Assembly (NCBI GenBank): GCA_035502655.1
Contig: DATJUF010000322.1
Location: forward strand, 1 to 10,312
Direction of reading: 5' to 3'
Length of the DNA stretch: 10,312 nucleotides
DNA from: DATJUF01 sp035502655
GTDB lineage: Bacteria; Desulfobacterota; Binatia; Binatales; Binataceae
Shown here: piece after piece, positions 1-5,864 of the stretch
Numbering within the stretch: position 1 is the stretch's first letter
Layout: each line of letters begins with the position of its first letter
Notes under the pieces: model-generated
Database searches by the model: none
The model's input: the letters and a program-made list of their open reading frames with translations, nothing else
Told to the model about the DNA's origin: nothing
Position numbers and translations under genes: made by a program

Positions 1-279
1 CGCGTCCTCGAAGCGATCAGCGCTGGCGCCGCCGGTTCCTGGCAAATGAGCAATCTCGGCCCCAAGATCATCGCGGGTGATTATCGTCCCGGCTTCTTCA
101 TCAAATTGCTGCGCAAGGACCTCCGCCTCGTCGCTGGCACCGCCAACCAGAACAATCTTGCGCTGCCGGGCCTCCAGCTCGTGGCGTCGCTCTTCAATGC
201 GGCTGCGGCCCTCGGTCACGACCTCGACGGCACCCAAGCGCTCGCCGCCGCTCTCGACAGCATCGCTGTCCTAAGATAG
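1..279 (+). CDS. 3-hydroxyisobutyrate dehydrogenase-type NAD(P)-dependent oxidoreductase, C-terminal part
   Basis: The reading frame is open from base 1 and ends at TAG 277-279, leaving the last 92 residues; the start and the Rossmann domain lie outside the window. The visible part matches the all-helical C-terminal domain of the beta-hydroxyacid dehydrogenase family: it begins with the family block AGAAGSW (residues 8-14), continues with SNLGPKI, and has GDYRPGF followed by a KDLRLV helix (residues 26-44). This family oxidises 3-hydroxyisobutyrate (valine breakdown) or reduces tartronate semialdehyde and related short 2- or 3-hydroxyacids using NAD(P). The catalytic lysine and cofactor loop are not visible, so the substrate cannot be told. 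The crotonase gene 161 bases downstream would fit branched-chain or acyl-CoA catabolism. The family call is firm; the exact activity is not. Confidence 0.88.
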   Translation, partial: RVLEAISAGAAGSWQMSNLGPKIIAGDYRPGFFIKLLRKDLRLVAGTANQNNLALPGLQLVASLFNAAAALGHDLDGTQALAAALDSIAVLR

Positions 280-295
280 CCCTCGCTTGCGAGGG
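280..295 (+). terminator. Short hairpin directly after the dehydrogenase stop codon
   Basis: CCCTCGC and GCGAGGG form a perfect 7-bp stem around TT, starting at the base after the stop codon. In practice this would be six pairs with a CTTG loop. No T tract follows, so it is not a standard intrinsic terminator. It could be a weak or Rho-assisted terminator or a 3'-end stabiliser. Confidence 0.4.
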
Positions 296-296
296 C

Positions 297-326
297 GTGG
301 AGCATTAGTGGAGCCGCAGGTGGAGC
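297..326 (+). repeat. Three phased direct repeats of GTGGAGC
   Basis: GTGGAGC occurs exactly at 297-303, 308-314 and 320-326, with spacings of 11 and 12 bases, about one helical turn. The array lies in the untranslated gap before the crotonase gene, roughly 115 bases from its start codon. Phased repeats can be operator half-sites, but no regulator is visible here. Chance is possible in a GC-rich sequence. Confidence 0.35.
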
Positions 327-427
327 GAGCAAACGAGTCTGCGAGGTGCGTTGAAATCAGTCAGGCTGCGAGCCGGCCGCCTGAAAATGTAGTACGATCC
401 GATTTACAGCTTGATCGGCCAACCGCC

Positions 428-433
428 GGAGGA
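428..433 (+). promoter_or_regulatory. Ribosome binding site that fixes the crotonase start
   Basis: GGAGGA sits 7 bases before the ATG at 441. A TTG codon in the same frame at 411 lies upstream of this site and has no comparable signal, so 441 is taken as the start. Confidence 0.8.
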
Positions 434-440
434 ATTGCCC

Positions 441-1253
441 ATGCCAGACCTGATCGTCGAACGCCGTGATCGCGTGCTCTATCTCACCCTCAACCGTCCC
501 GATCGTCTCAACGCTTTGAGCGACCCGATCATCGGCGGACTGCTCTCAGAGCTCAACAAGGCCTCCACTGATAACGAGATCGGCGCCGTCGTCGTCACCG
601 GCGCGGGACGTGGCTTCTGTGCCGGGGGCGATATCACCCGCATGCGCGACCGCAACGAAGCCGCCGCCAAGGCCGTCGACGGCGAAGGCTCGACTCTCGA
701 ACAGCGCATCGCCGCCCTCTTCCGTTCCGAGCAGGTCTCATTGCTCCTGAATGAGATGCCGAAAGTCACCATCGCGGCGATTAACGGTCCAGCAGCAGGC
801 GCCGGTTTGAGTATCGCCCTCGCCTGCGACATCCGCCTCGCCTCCGACCAGGCCCGCCTCGGCACCGCCTTCGCCCGTGTCGGCTATTCTGGCGATTTCG
901 GCGGTAGCTACACGCTGACCCAGCTCGTCGGCACCGCCAAGGCCCGCGAACTCTATTTCTCCGCCGAAATGCTCAACGCTGAGGACGCGCTTAGGCTGGG
1001 CCTCGTCAGCCGGGTGATTCCCGCTGCTTCCTTCCTCGACGAAGTTCACGCCTACGCGAAGAAAATCGCAAATGGCCCTACGGTCGCGTATTCCTACATG
1101 AAGGCGAATCTCAACTACGCCTTGCATGGCGATTTCCGCACCGCCCTCGAGCGCGAAGCCTACGGCCAGAACCTCACGGCCCAGACTCGCGATCATAAGG
1201 AGGCCGTCAAAGCGTTCCTCGACAAGCGCGAGCCCAAATTCGAGGGCCGCTGA
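441..1253 (+). CDS. Enoyl-CoA hydratase/isomerase family protein (crotonase fold, PaaG-like active site)
   Basis: A 270-residue protein of normal crotonase length, starting at ATG 441 behind GGAGGA. Family marks are the N-terminal LTLNRPDRLNAL block (residues 15-26), the first oxyanion-hole motif FCAGGD (59-64), the second around NGPAAGAG (115-122), and a C-terminal helical part ending in FEGR. The two hydratase glutamates (Glu144 and Glu164 of rat mitochondrial enoyl-CoA hydratase) align with Ser124 and a non-acidic residue near 144. Instead there is Asp152 in SGDFGG, the place where PaaG-type isomerases keep their catalytic Asp in LGLIPDCGG. It therefore more likely isomerises an acyl-CoA double bond, or a ring-epoxide as PaaG does, than hydrates one. 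The protein is cytoplasmic. No other paa genes are in view, so the substrate is unknown. The gene lies between a dehydrogenase and an amidohydrolase on the same strand. Confidence 0.9.
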   Translation: MPDLIVERRDRVLYLTLNRPDRLNALSDPIIGGLLSELNKASTDNEIGAVVVTGAGRGFCAGGDITRMRDRNEAAAKAVDGEGSTLEQRIAALFRSEQVSLLLNEMPKVTIAAINGPAAGAGLSIALACDIRLASDQARLGTAFARVGYSGDFGGSYTLTQLVGTAKARELYFSAEMLNAEDALRLGLVSRVIPAASFLDEVHAYAKKIANGPTVAYSYMKANLNYALHGDFRTALEREAYGQNLTAQTRDHKEAVKAFLDKREPKFEGR

Positions 1254-1495
1254 GTCTACAAATCGGCCGGTTGCCGTCCGTAATCGGCTTGACCGCCCCT
1301 AGGCGACTGCATTAGCTTCGCTTACAGGTAGGACAACTTTTGCTATTGGCTCTGCCCTTGATCGAAGATGCCGTCGCAGTGCGGAATACAGGCGGGCGAT
1401 CCGCAACCGCGCCGGTTCTCTCGCTATTCTGTCTGCGCCTGATTCACTGCCAGCGCTGCGCTGACCATTAACCTCCCGCCGAGGAGACCGCTTCG
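1254..1495. other. Non-coding gap between crotonase and amidohydrolase genes
   Basis: This 242-base stretch has no plausible gene; a minus-strand reading frame that enters it from the right is an antisense shadow of the amidohydrolase. It holds a direct repeat AATCGGC (1261-1267 and 1282-1288). A TTGACC at 1289-1294 resembles a -35 box but has no good -10 at the right distance. The amidohydrolase ribosome binding site GAGGAG is at 1481-1486, 9 bases before its ATG. A promoter for the amidohydrolase probably lies here, but I cannot place it. Confidence 0.5.
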
Positions 1496-3178
1496 ATGGC
1501 TTACGATCTGCTTATCAAAAATGGCACCGTAGTCGATGGTACGGGCGCCGCACCACGGCGCGCTGACGTTGCGATTGTCAGCGGCCAGATTGCCGAAATC
1601 GGTAGCGTCCGCGAAGGCGCCAAACGCATAATCGACGCCTCTGATCTGATTGTCTCGCCTGGCTTCGTCGATCCGCACACCCATTACGACGCTCAAATCT
1701 GCTGGGACCCTTATCTGACTTCCTCCTCATGGCACGGCATCACTACCGTGATGATGGGCAATTGTGGCGTCGGCATCGCTCCCTGCCGTCCCGAAGTGCG
1801 CGAGATCGCAGCATGGGATCTCGTCAACGTCGAGGCGATTCCCTTCGAGGTCCTGAGCAAGGGCATCAAATGGGAATGGGAAACCTTCCCCCAATACCTC
1901 GACGCCGCCGAAAAGCGCGGCAGTGGCATCAACCTCGGCTTCCTCGCGCCGCTCACGCCGTTCCGCCACTACGTGATGGGCGAGGAGTCGATGGAGCGCG
2001 CCGCCACTCCCACCGAGACTGCGCAAATCAAGGCGAACCTCAAGGAAGCCGTGAGCGCTGGCGCCTTCGGCTTCACGACCACGATCGCCCCGCAGCACAT
2101 CGGCTACAAGGGGCGTCCGCTCGCCTGCCGCAATGCCAGCCGCGACGAGTATAAGGCCTACGCCAACGCTCTGCGCGAACTGGGACGCGGCACCATCGAG
2201 TCCGTGATGACCAAGGCGGTTTCGATCCTCGACGACGAGGAATATGAGTTCCTCGATTTCCTGCTCACCGAAAGCACCCGTCCAGTGACTTGGCTCGCGC
2301 TGCTCAATCGCGACGACATGCCCGAAATCTGCCAGGAAACCCTGCGCCGAGCCGAGCCGTTGATTCGCCGCGGTGGCATCCCGCAAGTCACCTGCCGCCC
2401 TCTGATCATCGAAATCAACCTCCGTAATCCATTCATCTTCGCGAATCTCGCGAGCTGGAATCCGGTCTTCAATCAGCCTCCCGAGGTGCAGGAGAAAATC
2501 TACCGCGACGACAGCTTCCGCAACGCCTTCCGCCAGGCGCTCGAACGCCCCGCGATCTTCAACGGCAAGTGGGATCGGCTCGTCGTTAAGGAAGTTGCCA
2601 ATTCCGCGATGAAGCCCCTCGAAGGCCGCACCGTCGCCGATATCGCCCGCGAACGCGGCAAAGATGGCGTCGATACCTTCCTCGACCTCGCCCTGGAAGA
2701 CCATCTCGCCATCCAGTATTCAATGGCGCTCTTTAACGCTACCGAGGAGCGCATCCCGGAACTCATCAGCGACCCGCGCACGATGATCGGCCTCTCCGAC
2801 GGTGGCGCTCACGTCGATATGCTCTGCGATGCTGGCTATTGCACCTACTTGCTCGGCACCTGGGTGCGCGACCGCCAGGCGATGACCCTCGAACGCGCGA
2901 TTCAGCGCATCACGTCCGAGCCGGCCGCCCTCTTCGGCATCAAGAATCGTGGCCGCCTGATGCCTGGGCTCGCCGCCGACGTTGCGATTTTCGACTACAA
3001 AACTGTCGGCTCCAACGCCCGTGGCGAGATGCGCAACGATCTGCCTGGCGGAGGGCGGCGCCTCGTAATGCCGGCGCGCGGCATCGAGTACACCGTCGTC
3101 AACGGCAACGTACTATATGAGCAAGGCAAGGCGACTGGCAGCCTGCCCGGCCAGGTGCTCCGCTCCGGTAACTGCTGA
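1496..3178 (+). CDS. Amidohydrolase of the N-acyl-D-amino-acid deacylase (D-aminoacylase) type
   Basis: A 560-residue cytoplasmic protein starting at ATG behind GAGGAG (1481-1486). The composite beta-sandwich is seen at both ends: N-terminal YDLLIKNGTVVDGTG and C-terminal GRLMPGLAADVAIFD (486-500) with YTVVNGNVLYEQG. Between them is the TIM-barrel metal site: HxH at His61 and His63 in GFVDPHTHYDAQ, the bridging-type Cys90 in GNCGVG as in D-aminoacylase, and Asp435 in LSDGGAH. The two middle histidines that D-aminoacylases use (about 220 and 250, in HxRxE and SHHK contexts) are not found: the matching stretches read TIESVMTKAV and WLALLNRDDM (about 233-275). It is also longer than D-aminoacylases of about 480 residues, with an inserted stretch around 300-370. 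It probably hydrolyses an amide or cyclic amide with an altered metal centre; the substrate is unknown. A hydantoinase-like role is less likely because of the Cys motif. Confidence 0.85.
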   Translation: MAYDLLIKNGTVVDGTGAAPRRADVAIVSGQIAEIGSVREGAKRIIDASDLIVSPGFVDPHTHYDAQICWDPYLTSSSWHGITTVMMGNCGVGIAPCRPEVREIAAWDLVNVEAIPFEVLSKGIKWEWETFPQYLDAAEKRGSGINLGFLAPLTPFRHYVMGEESMERAATPTETAQIKANLKEAVSAGAFGFTTTIAPQHIGYKGRPLACRNASRDEYKAYANALRELGRGTIESVMTKAVSILDDEEYEFLDFLLTESTRPVTWLALLNRDDMPEICQETLRRAEPLIRRGGIPQVTCRPLIIEINLRNPFIFANLASWNPVFNQPPEVQEKIYRDDSFRNAFRQALERPAIFNGKWDRLVVKEVANSAMKPLEGRTVADIARERGKDGVDTFLDLALEDHLAIQYSMALFNATEERIPELISDPRTMIGLSDGGAHVDMLCDAGYCTYLLGTWVRDRQAMTLERAIQRITSEPAALFGIKNRGRLMPGLAADVAIFDYKTVGSNARGEMRNDLPGGGRRLVMPARGIEYTVVNGNVLYEQGKATGSLPGQVLRSGNC

Positions 3179-3188
3179 TAACGCCATA

Positions 3189-3229
3189 AGAGACGCGCCG
3201 TAGGTACTCAGCCTGCGGCGCGCATCTCT
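3189..3229 (+). terminator. Long imperfect hairpin after the amidohydrolase gene
   Basis: Arm 3189-3204 pairs with 3212-3229: AGAGA with TCTCT, an internal mismatch, GCGCCG with CGGCGC, one T-G pair, then AGG with CCT, around a 7-base loop. It begins 10 bases after the stop codon and ends 41 bases before the propeller start. No T run follows, so it may be a partial terminator or processing barrier separating expression of the two genes. Confidence 0.45.
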
Positions 3230-3270
3230 AATCTCGCACCCGCTTACGCGGACCCAGAGGATTAAGGACC

Positions 3271-4272
3271 ATGGCACAGGGATTTACAATTTGCGTTGGA
3301 ACCGTCGGCGCCGGCGTATGGTTCAGTCCCGACAGCGGCAGCCATTGGCGCCGCAGCAAGATGGACTTGCCGTTCCTCGCCGAGCCGGGCGAAATTCAGA
3401 TTCGTGCACTCGCCGTCTCGCCGCATAATTCCCATCATCTGCTGGCCGGCTCCGAAGCCGGGCTTTATCGCAGCGAGGATAATGGCGCGACCTGGCAATA
3501 CATCACATCGCCCATGGACGGCTATCAGATCTGGTCCGTCGCCTGGCATCCCGATGATCCCGGGATCATCTTTGCCGGCACCAAGCAGCCGGGGGTTTAC
3601 CGTTCACTTAATAGCGGCAAGACCTGGGAAAAGCTCAACGCACCGATCGCCGAGAAATGCTTTGCCGGTGCTCCGAAAGTTACCAACCTGATGGTCGATC
3701 CACACGACCATCGTACGGTTTGGATGAGCGTTGAAATCGATGGCGTCTTCCGCAGTAACGACGGTGGCGATAACTGGCAGCGCCTGCGCCCGCTCGGCGA
3801 TAAAATGCTCAACCAGGACCTCCACGGCTTCACCGTCAGTCCCGGCCGCACCAAAAAGCTCTTCGCCACCACCCCCGACGGCATCTGGACCAGCACCAAC
3901 GAGGGTGATAGCTGGTCGCTGCACGAATTTCCCCGCTTTGCCGAGCGCGACACGATTTCCTACTGCCGCGGCGTCGCCCTGCGCTCCGATAATCCCGACG
4001 TGATTTTCGTCGGCAACGGCGACTTCATCCCCGGTAAGCGCGGCGCGATTCAACGCACCACTGACGGCGGTATGACTTGGGCGGCCTGCTCACTGCCGGT
4101 CGAGCCTAATTCAGTCGTCTATTGGCTGGCGACTCATCCTGCCAACCCGGACGTCGTGGTAGCTAACAGCCTGCACGGCTACGTCTACAGCAGCGTCGAT
4201 GGCGGCGAGTCCTGGAGCAAAAACCGCCGCGAATTCGGCGAGATCCGCGCCATCGCCTGGACCCCAAACTAG
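3271..4272 (+). CDS. Seven-Asp-box beta-propeller protein (BNR/sialidase-like, VPS10/sortilin-like fold)
   Basis: A 333-residue protein starting at ATG behind GAGGA (3257-3261, 9-base spacing). It consists almost wholly of seven Asp-box repeats of the form S-x-D-x-G-x-x-W: at residues 19-26, 68-75, 112-119, 162-169, 208-215, 263-270 and 308-315, each preceded by a strand such as GLYRS or GVYRS. The spacing of 44-55 residues is that of propeller blades, so one complete seven-bladed propeller is predicted. There is no signal peptide or membrane segment, so it should stay in the cytoplasm, unlike most secreted sialidases or cell-wall hydrolases with these motifs. No extra catalytic domain is attached. 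Blade repeats occur in sialidases, photosystem II factor Ycf48, xyloglucanases and sortilins, so an enzyme activity cannot be read from the motif. It follows the amidohydrolase after 92 bases and a hairpin. The fold is sure, the function unknown. Confidence 0.88.
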   Translation: MAQGFTICVGTVGAGVWFSPDSGSHWRRSKMDLPFLAEPGEIQIRALAVSPHNSHHLLAGSEAGLYRSEDNGATWQYITSPMDGYQIWSVAWHPDDPGIIFAGTKQPGVYRSLNSGKTWEKLNAPIAEKCFAGAPKVTNLMVDPHDHRTVWMSVEIDGVFRSNDGGDNWQRLRPLGDKMLNQDLHGFTVSPGRTKKLFATTPDGIWTSTNEGDSWSLHEFPRFAERDTISYCRGVALRSDNPDVIFVGNGDFIPGKRGAIQRTTDGGMTWAACSLPVEPNSVVYWLATHPANPDVVVANSLHGYVYSSVDGGESWSKNRREFGEIRAIAWTPN

Positions 4273-4317
4273 ATTTTTTCCTGAGATCTAAGTTGTTACG
4301 AAGTTTTAAGGATCAAA

Positions 4318-4346
4318 ATCCGCCGGAGCTTGACGCTTCGGCGGAT
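4318..4346 (-). terminator. Second, distal hairpin between the convergent propeller and zinc-ribbon genes
   Basis: ATCCGCCG (4318-4325) pairs perfectly with CGGCGGAT (4339-4346), and GAGC/GCTT extends the stem to about 12 pairs with one G-T, around a 5-base loop. Read on the minus strand it is followed by TTTTGATCC, a short T run. Read on the plus strand it is followed by AATTAAAAAC, so it would be a poorer terminator for the propeller gene, though it could still serve both directions. Confidence 0.6.
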
Positions 4347-4369
4347 AATTAAAAACAGCGGACCTGATC

Positions 4370-4400
4370 AAAAAGAGGCGTGCCCCTAACTGGGGACGCC
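4370..4400 (-). terminator. Intrinsic terminator of the zinc-ribbon gene
   Basis: On the minus strand GGCGTCCCC pairs with GGGGCACGCC (one bulged base) around AGTTA, and the stem is directly followed by TCTTTTTG. That is a GC-rich stem plus T tract, the standard Rho-independent form, starting about 21 bases after the TGA of the zinc-ribbon gene. Confidence 0.85.
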
Positions 4401-4421
4401 CCTTACCATTCTCGTTAAAGG

Positions 4422-4604
4422 TCAGTGCTTCGGTTCGATCCGTTTGCCGTAGGAGACTTCCCCCTTATCGACCCGCAAACTGAAGCCGCAATCAGGATTA
4501 GTGCACGCCCACGCTTTGAAGATCACCGAAGCGCCTTCCTGCCCATAGTCCGACAATGGAATCAGGGTGCCATTATTGCACTTCTGGCACTTCGGCAGCT
4601 CCAT
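4422..4604 (-). CDS. Small zinc-ribbon protein of unknown function
   Basis: A 60-residue protein with two cysteine pairs, CQKC (Cys6, Cys9) and CTNPDC (Cys34, Cys39), separated by 24 residues: a classic rubredoxin- or TFIIB-like zinc ribbon expected to bind one Zn. The hydrophobic and glycine pattern between the knuckles (LIPLSDYGQEG, FKAWAC) gives two beta-hairpins. The start is ATG 4604 because GGGAGG lies 7 bases before it; an in-frame GTG at 4625 would add seven residues but lacks such a site. The gene is monocistronic: its own terminator follows, and the gene on the other side is divergent. No signal peptide, no basic DNA-binding tail. It could be a small nucleic-acid- or protein-binding adaptor; a specific role cannot be given. 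I take it as real because of start signal, Cys pattern and terminator. Confidence 0.8.
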   Translation of the reverse strand: MELPKCQKCNNGTLIPLSDYGQEGASVIFKAWACTNPDCGFSLRVDKGEVSYGKRIEPKH

Positions 4605-4611
4605 CACCCAG

Positions 4612-4617
4612 CCTCCC
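4612..4617 (-). promoter_or_regulatory. Ribosome binding site that fixes the zinc-ribbon start
   Basis: GGGAGG on the minus strand lies 7 bases before ATG 4604 and inside the longer GTG-initiated frame, favouring the shorter protein. Confidence 0.75.
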
Positions 4618-4643
4618 TCGATCACTCTGCAATCCCAGCGCTC

Positions 4644-4672
4644 AACCTATCTAACCCAAATTTCTAAATCAA
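4644..4672 (-). promoter_or_regulatory. Possible promoter of the zinc-ribbon gene
   Basis: On the minus strand TTGATT (4672-4667) and TAGGTT (4649-4644) are separated by 17 bases and lie about 40 bases before the start codon. The local sequence is AT-rich compared with the surroundings. Matches to the sigma-70 consensus are only partial. Confidence 0.25.
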
Positions 4673-4734
4673 CGAGCTTTCTGCGGCCAATTCAACTTCC
4701 TGTGACGAAAGCACTGCTTCCCACATTGATTCGG

Positions 4735-4743
4735 TGGTAGACT
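4735..4743 (+). promoter_or_regulatory. Extended -10-like element immediately before the AstA-like gene
   Basis: TGGTAGACT has the extended -10 layout (TG, one base, TAGACT). Its last base is six bases before the GTG start at 4750, so a transcript would begin at or next to the start codon. No good -35 box is present at 17 bases. This is a prediction from position and four of six matches. Confidence 0.35.
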
Positions 4744-4749
4744 GCCCTC

Positions 4750-5835
4750 GTGGATGCCGCCACCTTCCTGCTCCGTGAAGCACGTGAGGGCGATCATCAG
4801 CAACTGCTAACGCTCGCACGCGAACTCGATTCGATTAATCTTCCCACCGATCCCGCCGAGCTAACTGAAGCGCTCATCCGTTCCGCCCATTCCTTCCGCG
4901 GGCGCATCTGTGATCATTCCCGCGCGGCCTATATCTTTGTCGCCGAAGCGGCCGCCACCGGCGCGATCGTCGCCGCCTCGATGATCATCGCCAAGCACGG
5001 CACGCCCGAAGCGCCCCACTACTATCTACAAATTGACAGTGAGGAACGCTACTCCCGCACCCTCCGCAAAAAATTCCGCCACGACTATTTACGCCTGCGC
5101 TATTCGATGGACGGCCCGACCGAAATCGGCGGCCTCATCGTCAGCCGCGCGATGCGTGGCCATTCCGAACATATCGGGAAGCAAATCTCATGGGTCCGCT
5201 TTCTCTATATGGCCCTTAACCCTTCACGCTTCGAGCCGCAGGTCATCGCCGAGATGCTCGCGCCGATGCTCCCAGGCCATCGCAACCTTTTCTGGGACCA
5301 CTACGGCGGACGCATTACTGGCCTCTCATTTCAGGAGGCCGACATTCTCTCGATACGCGACAAGGAGTTCATCCACACTCTCTTCCCCGATTCCCCGCTT
5401 TATACTTTTCTCTTGCCCGACGAGGTGCGAAAGTCGATCGGCATGGTCGGCGAGTCGAGCCGCGGCGCCGTCCGCTTACTTGAACAGGCCGGCATGAAAT
5501 TTATCGGCCACATCGATCCTTTCGATGCCGGCCCCTATTACGGCGCCGCTCTTGCCGATCTAGTCCCCACTCGCGAACTACGCTCATCGGCCGCTATCGC
5601 CGGGCAGCCAGCCTCGGAGCATGCGCGCTCGCGCTTGGTCTCCTGCAATGGAACGGAGGGCTTTCGCGCGATTCGAGCCGATACCGAGCTCAGGGACGAC
5701 GGTATTCTTCTCAGCGCCGATCAGCTTGCTATGCTCGGGGTCGAGCCGGGTACACCGGTCGATACCGTACCGCTGCCGGAACGCAACGCCACCGCCTCGC
5801 CCTCTCCGCTTTCATCCGTTCCCGCGGCTAAATAG
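4750..5835 (+). CDS. Arginine N-succinyltransferase (AstA) family acyltransferase
   Basis: A 361-residue cytoplasmic protein. It starts at GTG 4750; the in-frame TAG at 4738 excludes an earlier start, and the next in-frame ATG is deep in the fold. AstA moves succinyl from succinyl-CoA to the alpha-amino group of arginine, first step of the arginine succinyltransferase pathway. Matching features: N-terminal LLREAREGDHQQLLTLA (7-23) and a serine-rich SAHSF (45-49), TEIGGLIV (about 124), NLFWDHYGG, DKEFIHTLFPDSPLYTFLLP, then KSIGMV, LLEQAGMKFIG and DPFDAGP (about 257-263), plus the C-terminal FRAIRAD segment with LLSADQLAMLGVEPG. In enterobacterial AstA, as I remember it, the IGQVH motif carries a His; here it is IGMVG. 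No astB, astC, astD or astE homologue is in view, so another amino substrate is possible. There is no strong Shine-Dalgarno. The gene is divergent from the zinc-ribbon gene and convergent with the VOC gene. Confidence 0.78.
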   Translation: MDAATFLLREAREGDHQQLLTLARELDSINLPTDPAELTEALIRSAHSFRGRICDHSRAAYIFVAEAAATGAIVAASMIIAKHGTPEAPHYYLQIDSEERYSRTLRKKFRHDYLRLRYSMDGPTEIGGLIVSRAMRGHSEHIGKQISWVRFLYMALNPSRFEPQVIAEMLAPMLPGHRNLFWDHYGGRITGLSFQEADILSIRDKEFIHTLFPDSPLYTFLLPDEVRKSIGMVGESSRGAVRLLEQAGMKFIGHIDPFDAGPYYGAALADLVPTRELRSSAAIAGQPASEHARSRLVSCNGTEGFRAIRADTELRDDGILLSADQLAMLGVEPGTPVDTVPLPERNATASPSPLSSVPAAK

Positions 5836-5864
5836 TTATTCGGTGTACCTCTTTCTAGTTCGCC

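Noticed and set aside
287..469. Possible 60-residue gene between the dehydrogenase and crotonase genes
   Set aside because: No ribosome site, unlike any family, and it overlaps the well-supported crotonase start.
738..1196. Minus-strand open frame of 152 codons opposite the crotonase gene
   Set aside because: Shadow of conserved crotonase codons; no ribosome site and no recognisable domain.
1289..1318. TTGACC as the -35 of an amidohydrolase promoter
   Set aside because: No acceptable -10 at 16-18 bases (best TAGCTT, three of six), so the promoter is not supported.
1727..2704. Minus-strand open frame of 325 codons opposite the amidohydrolase gene
   Set aside because: It is fully antisense to a clearly conserved protein, is rich in Ala, Gly, Glu and Asp as expected from reading GC-rich codons backwards, and resembles no family.
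3604..4053. Minus-strand frame of 149 codons opposite the propeller gene
   Set aside because: Antisense to five of the seven Asp-box repeats; composition is typical of a shadow frame.
4425..4667. Plus-strand 80-codon frame opposite the zinc-ribbon gene
   Set aside because: The minus-strand frame has four spaced cysteines, a ribosome site and a terminator; this one has none of these.
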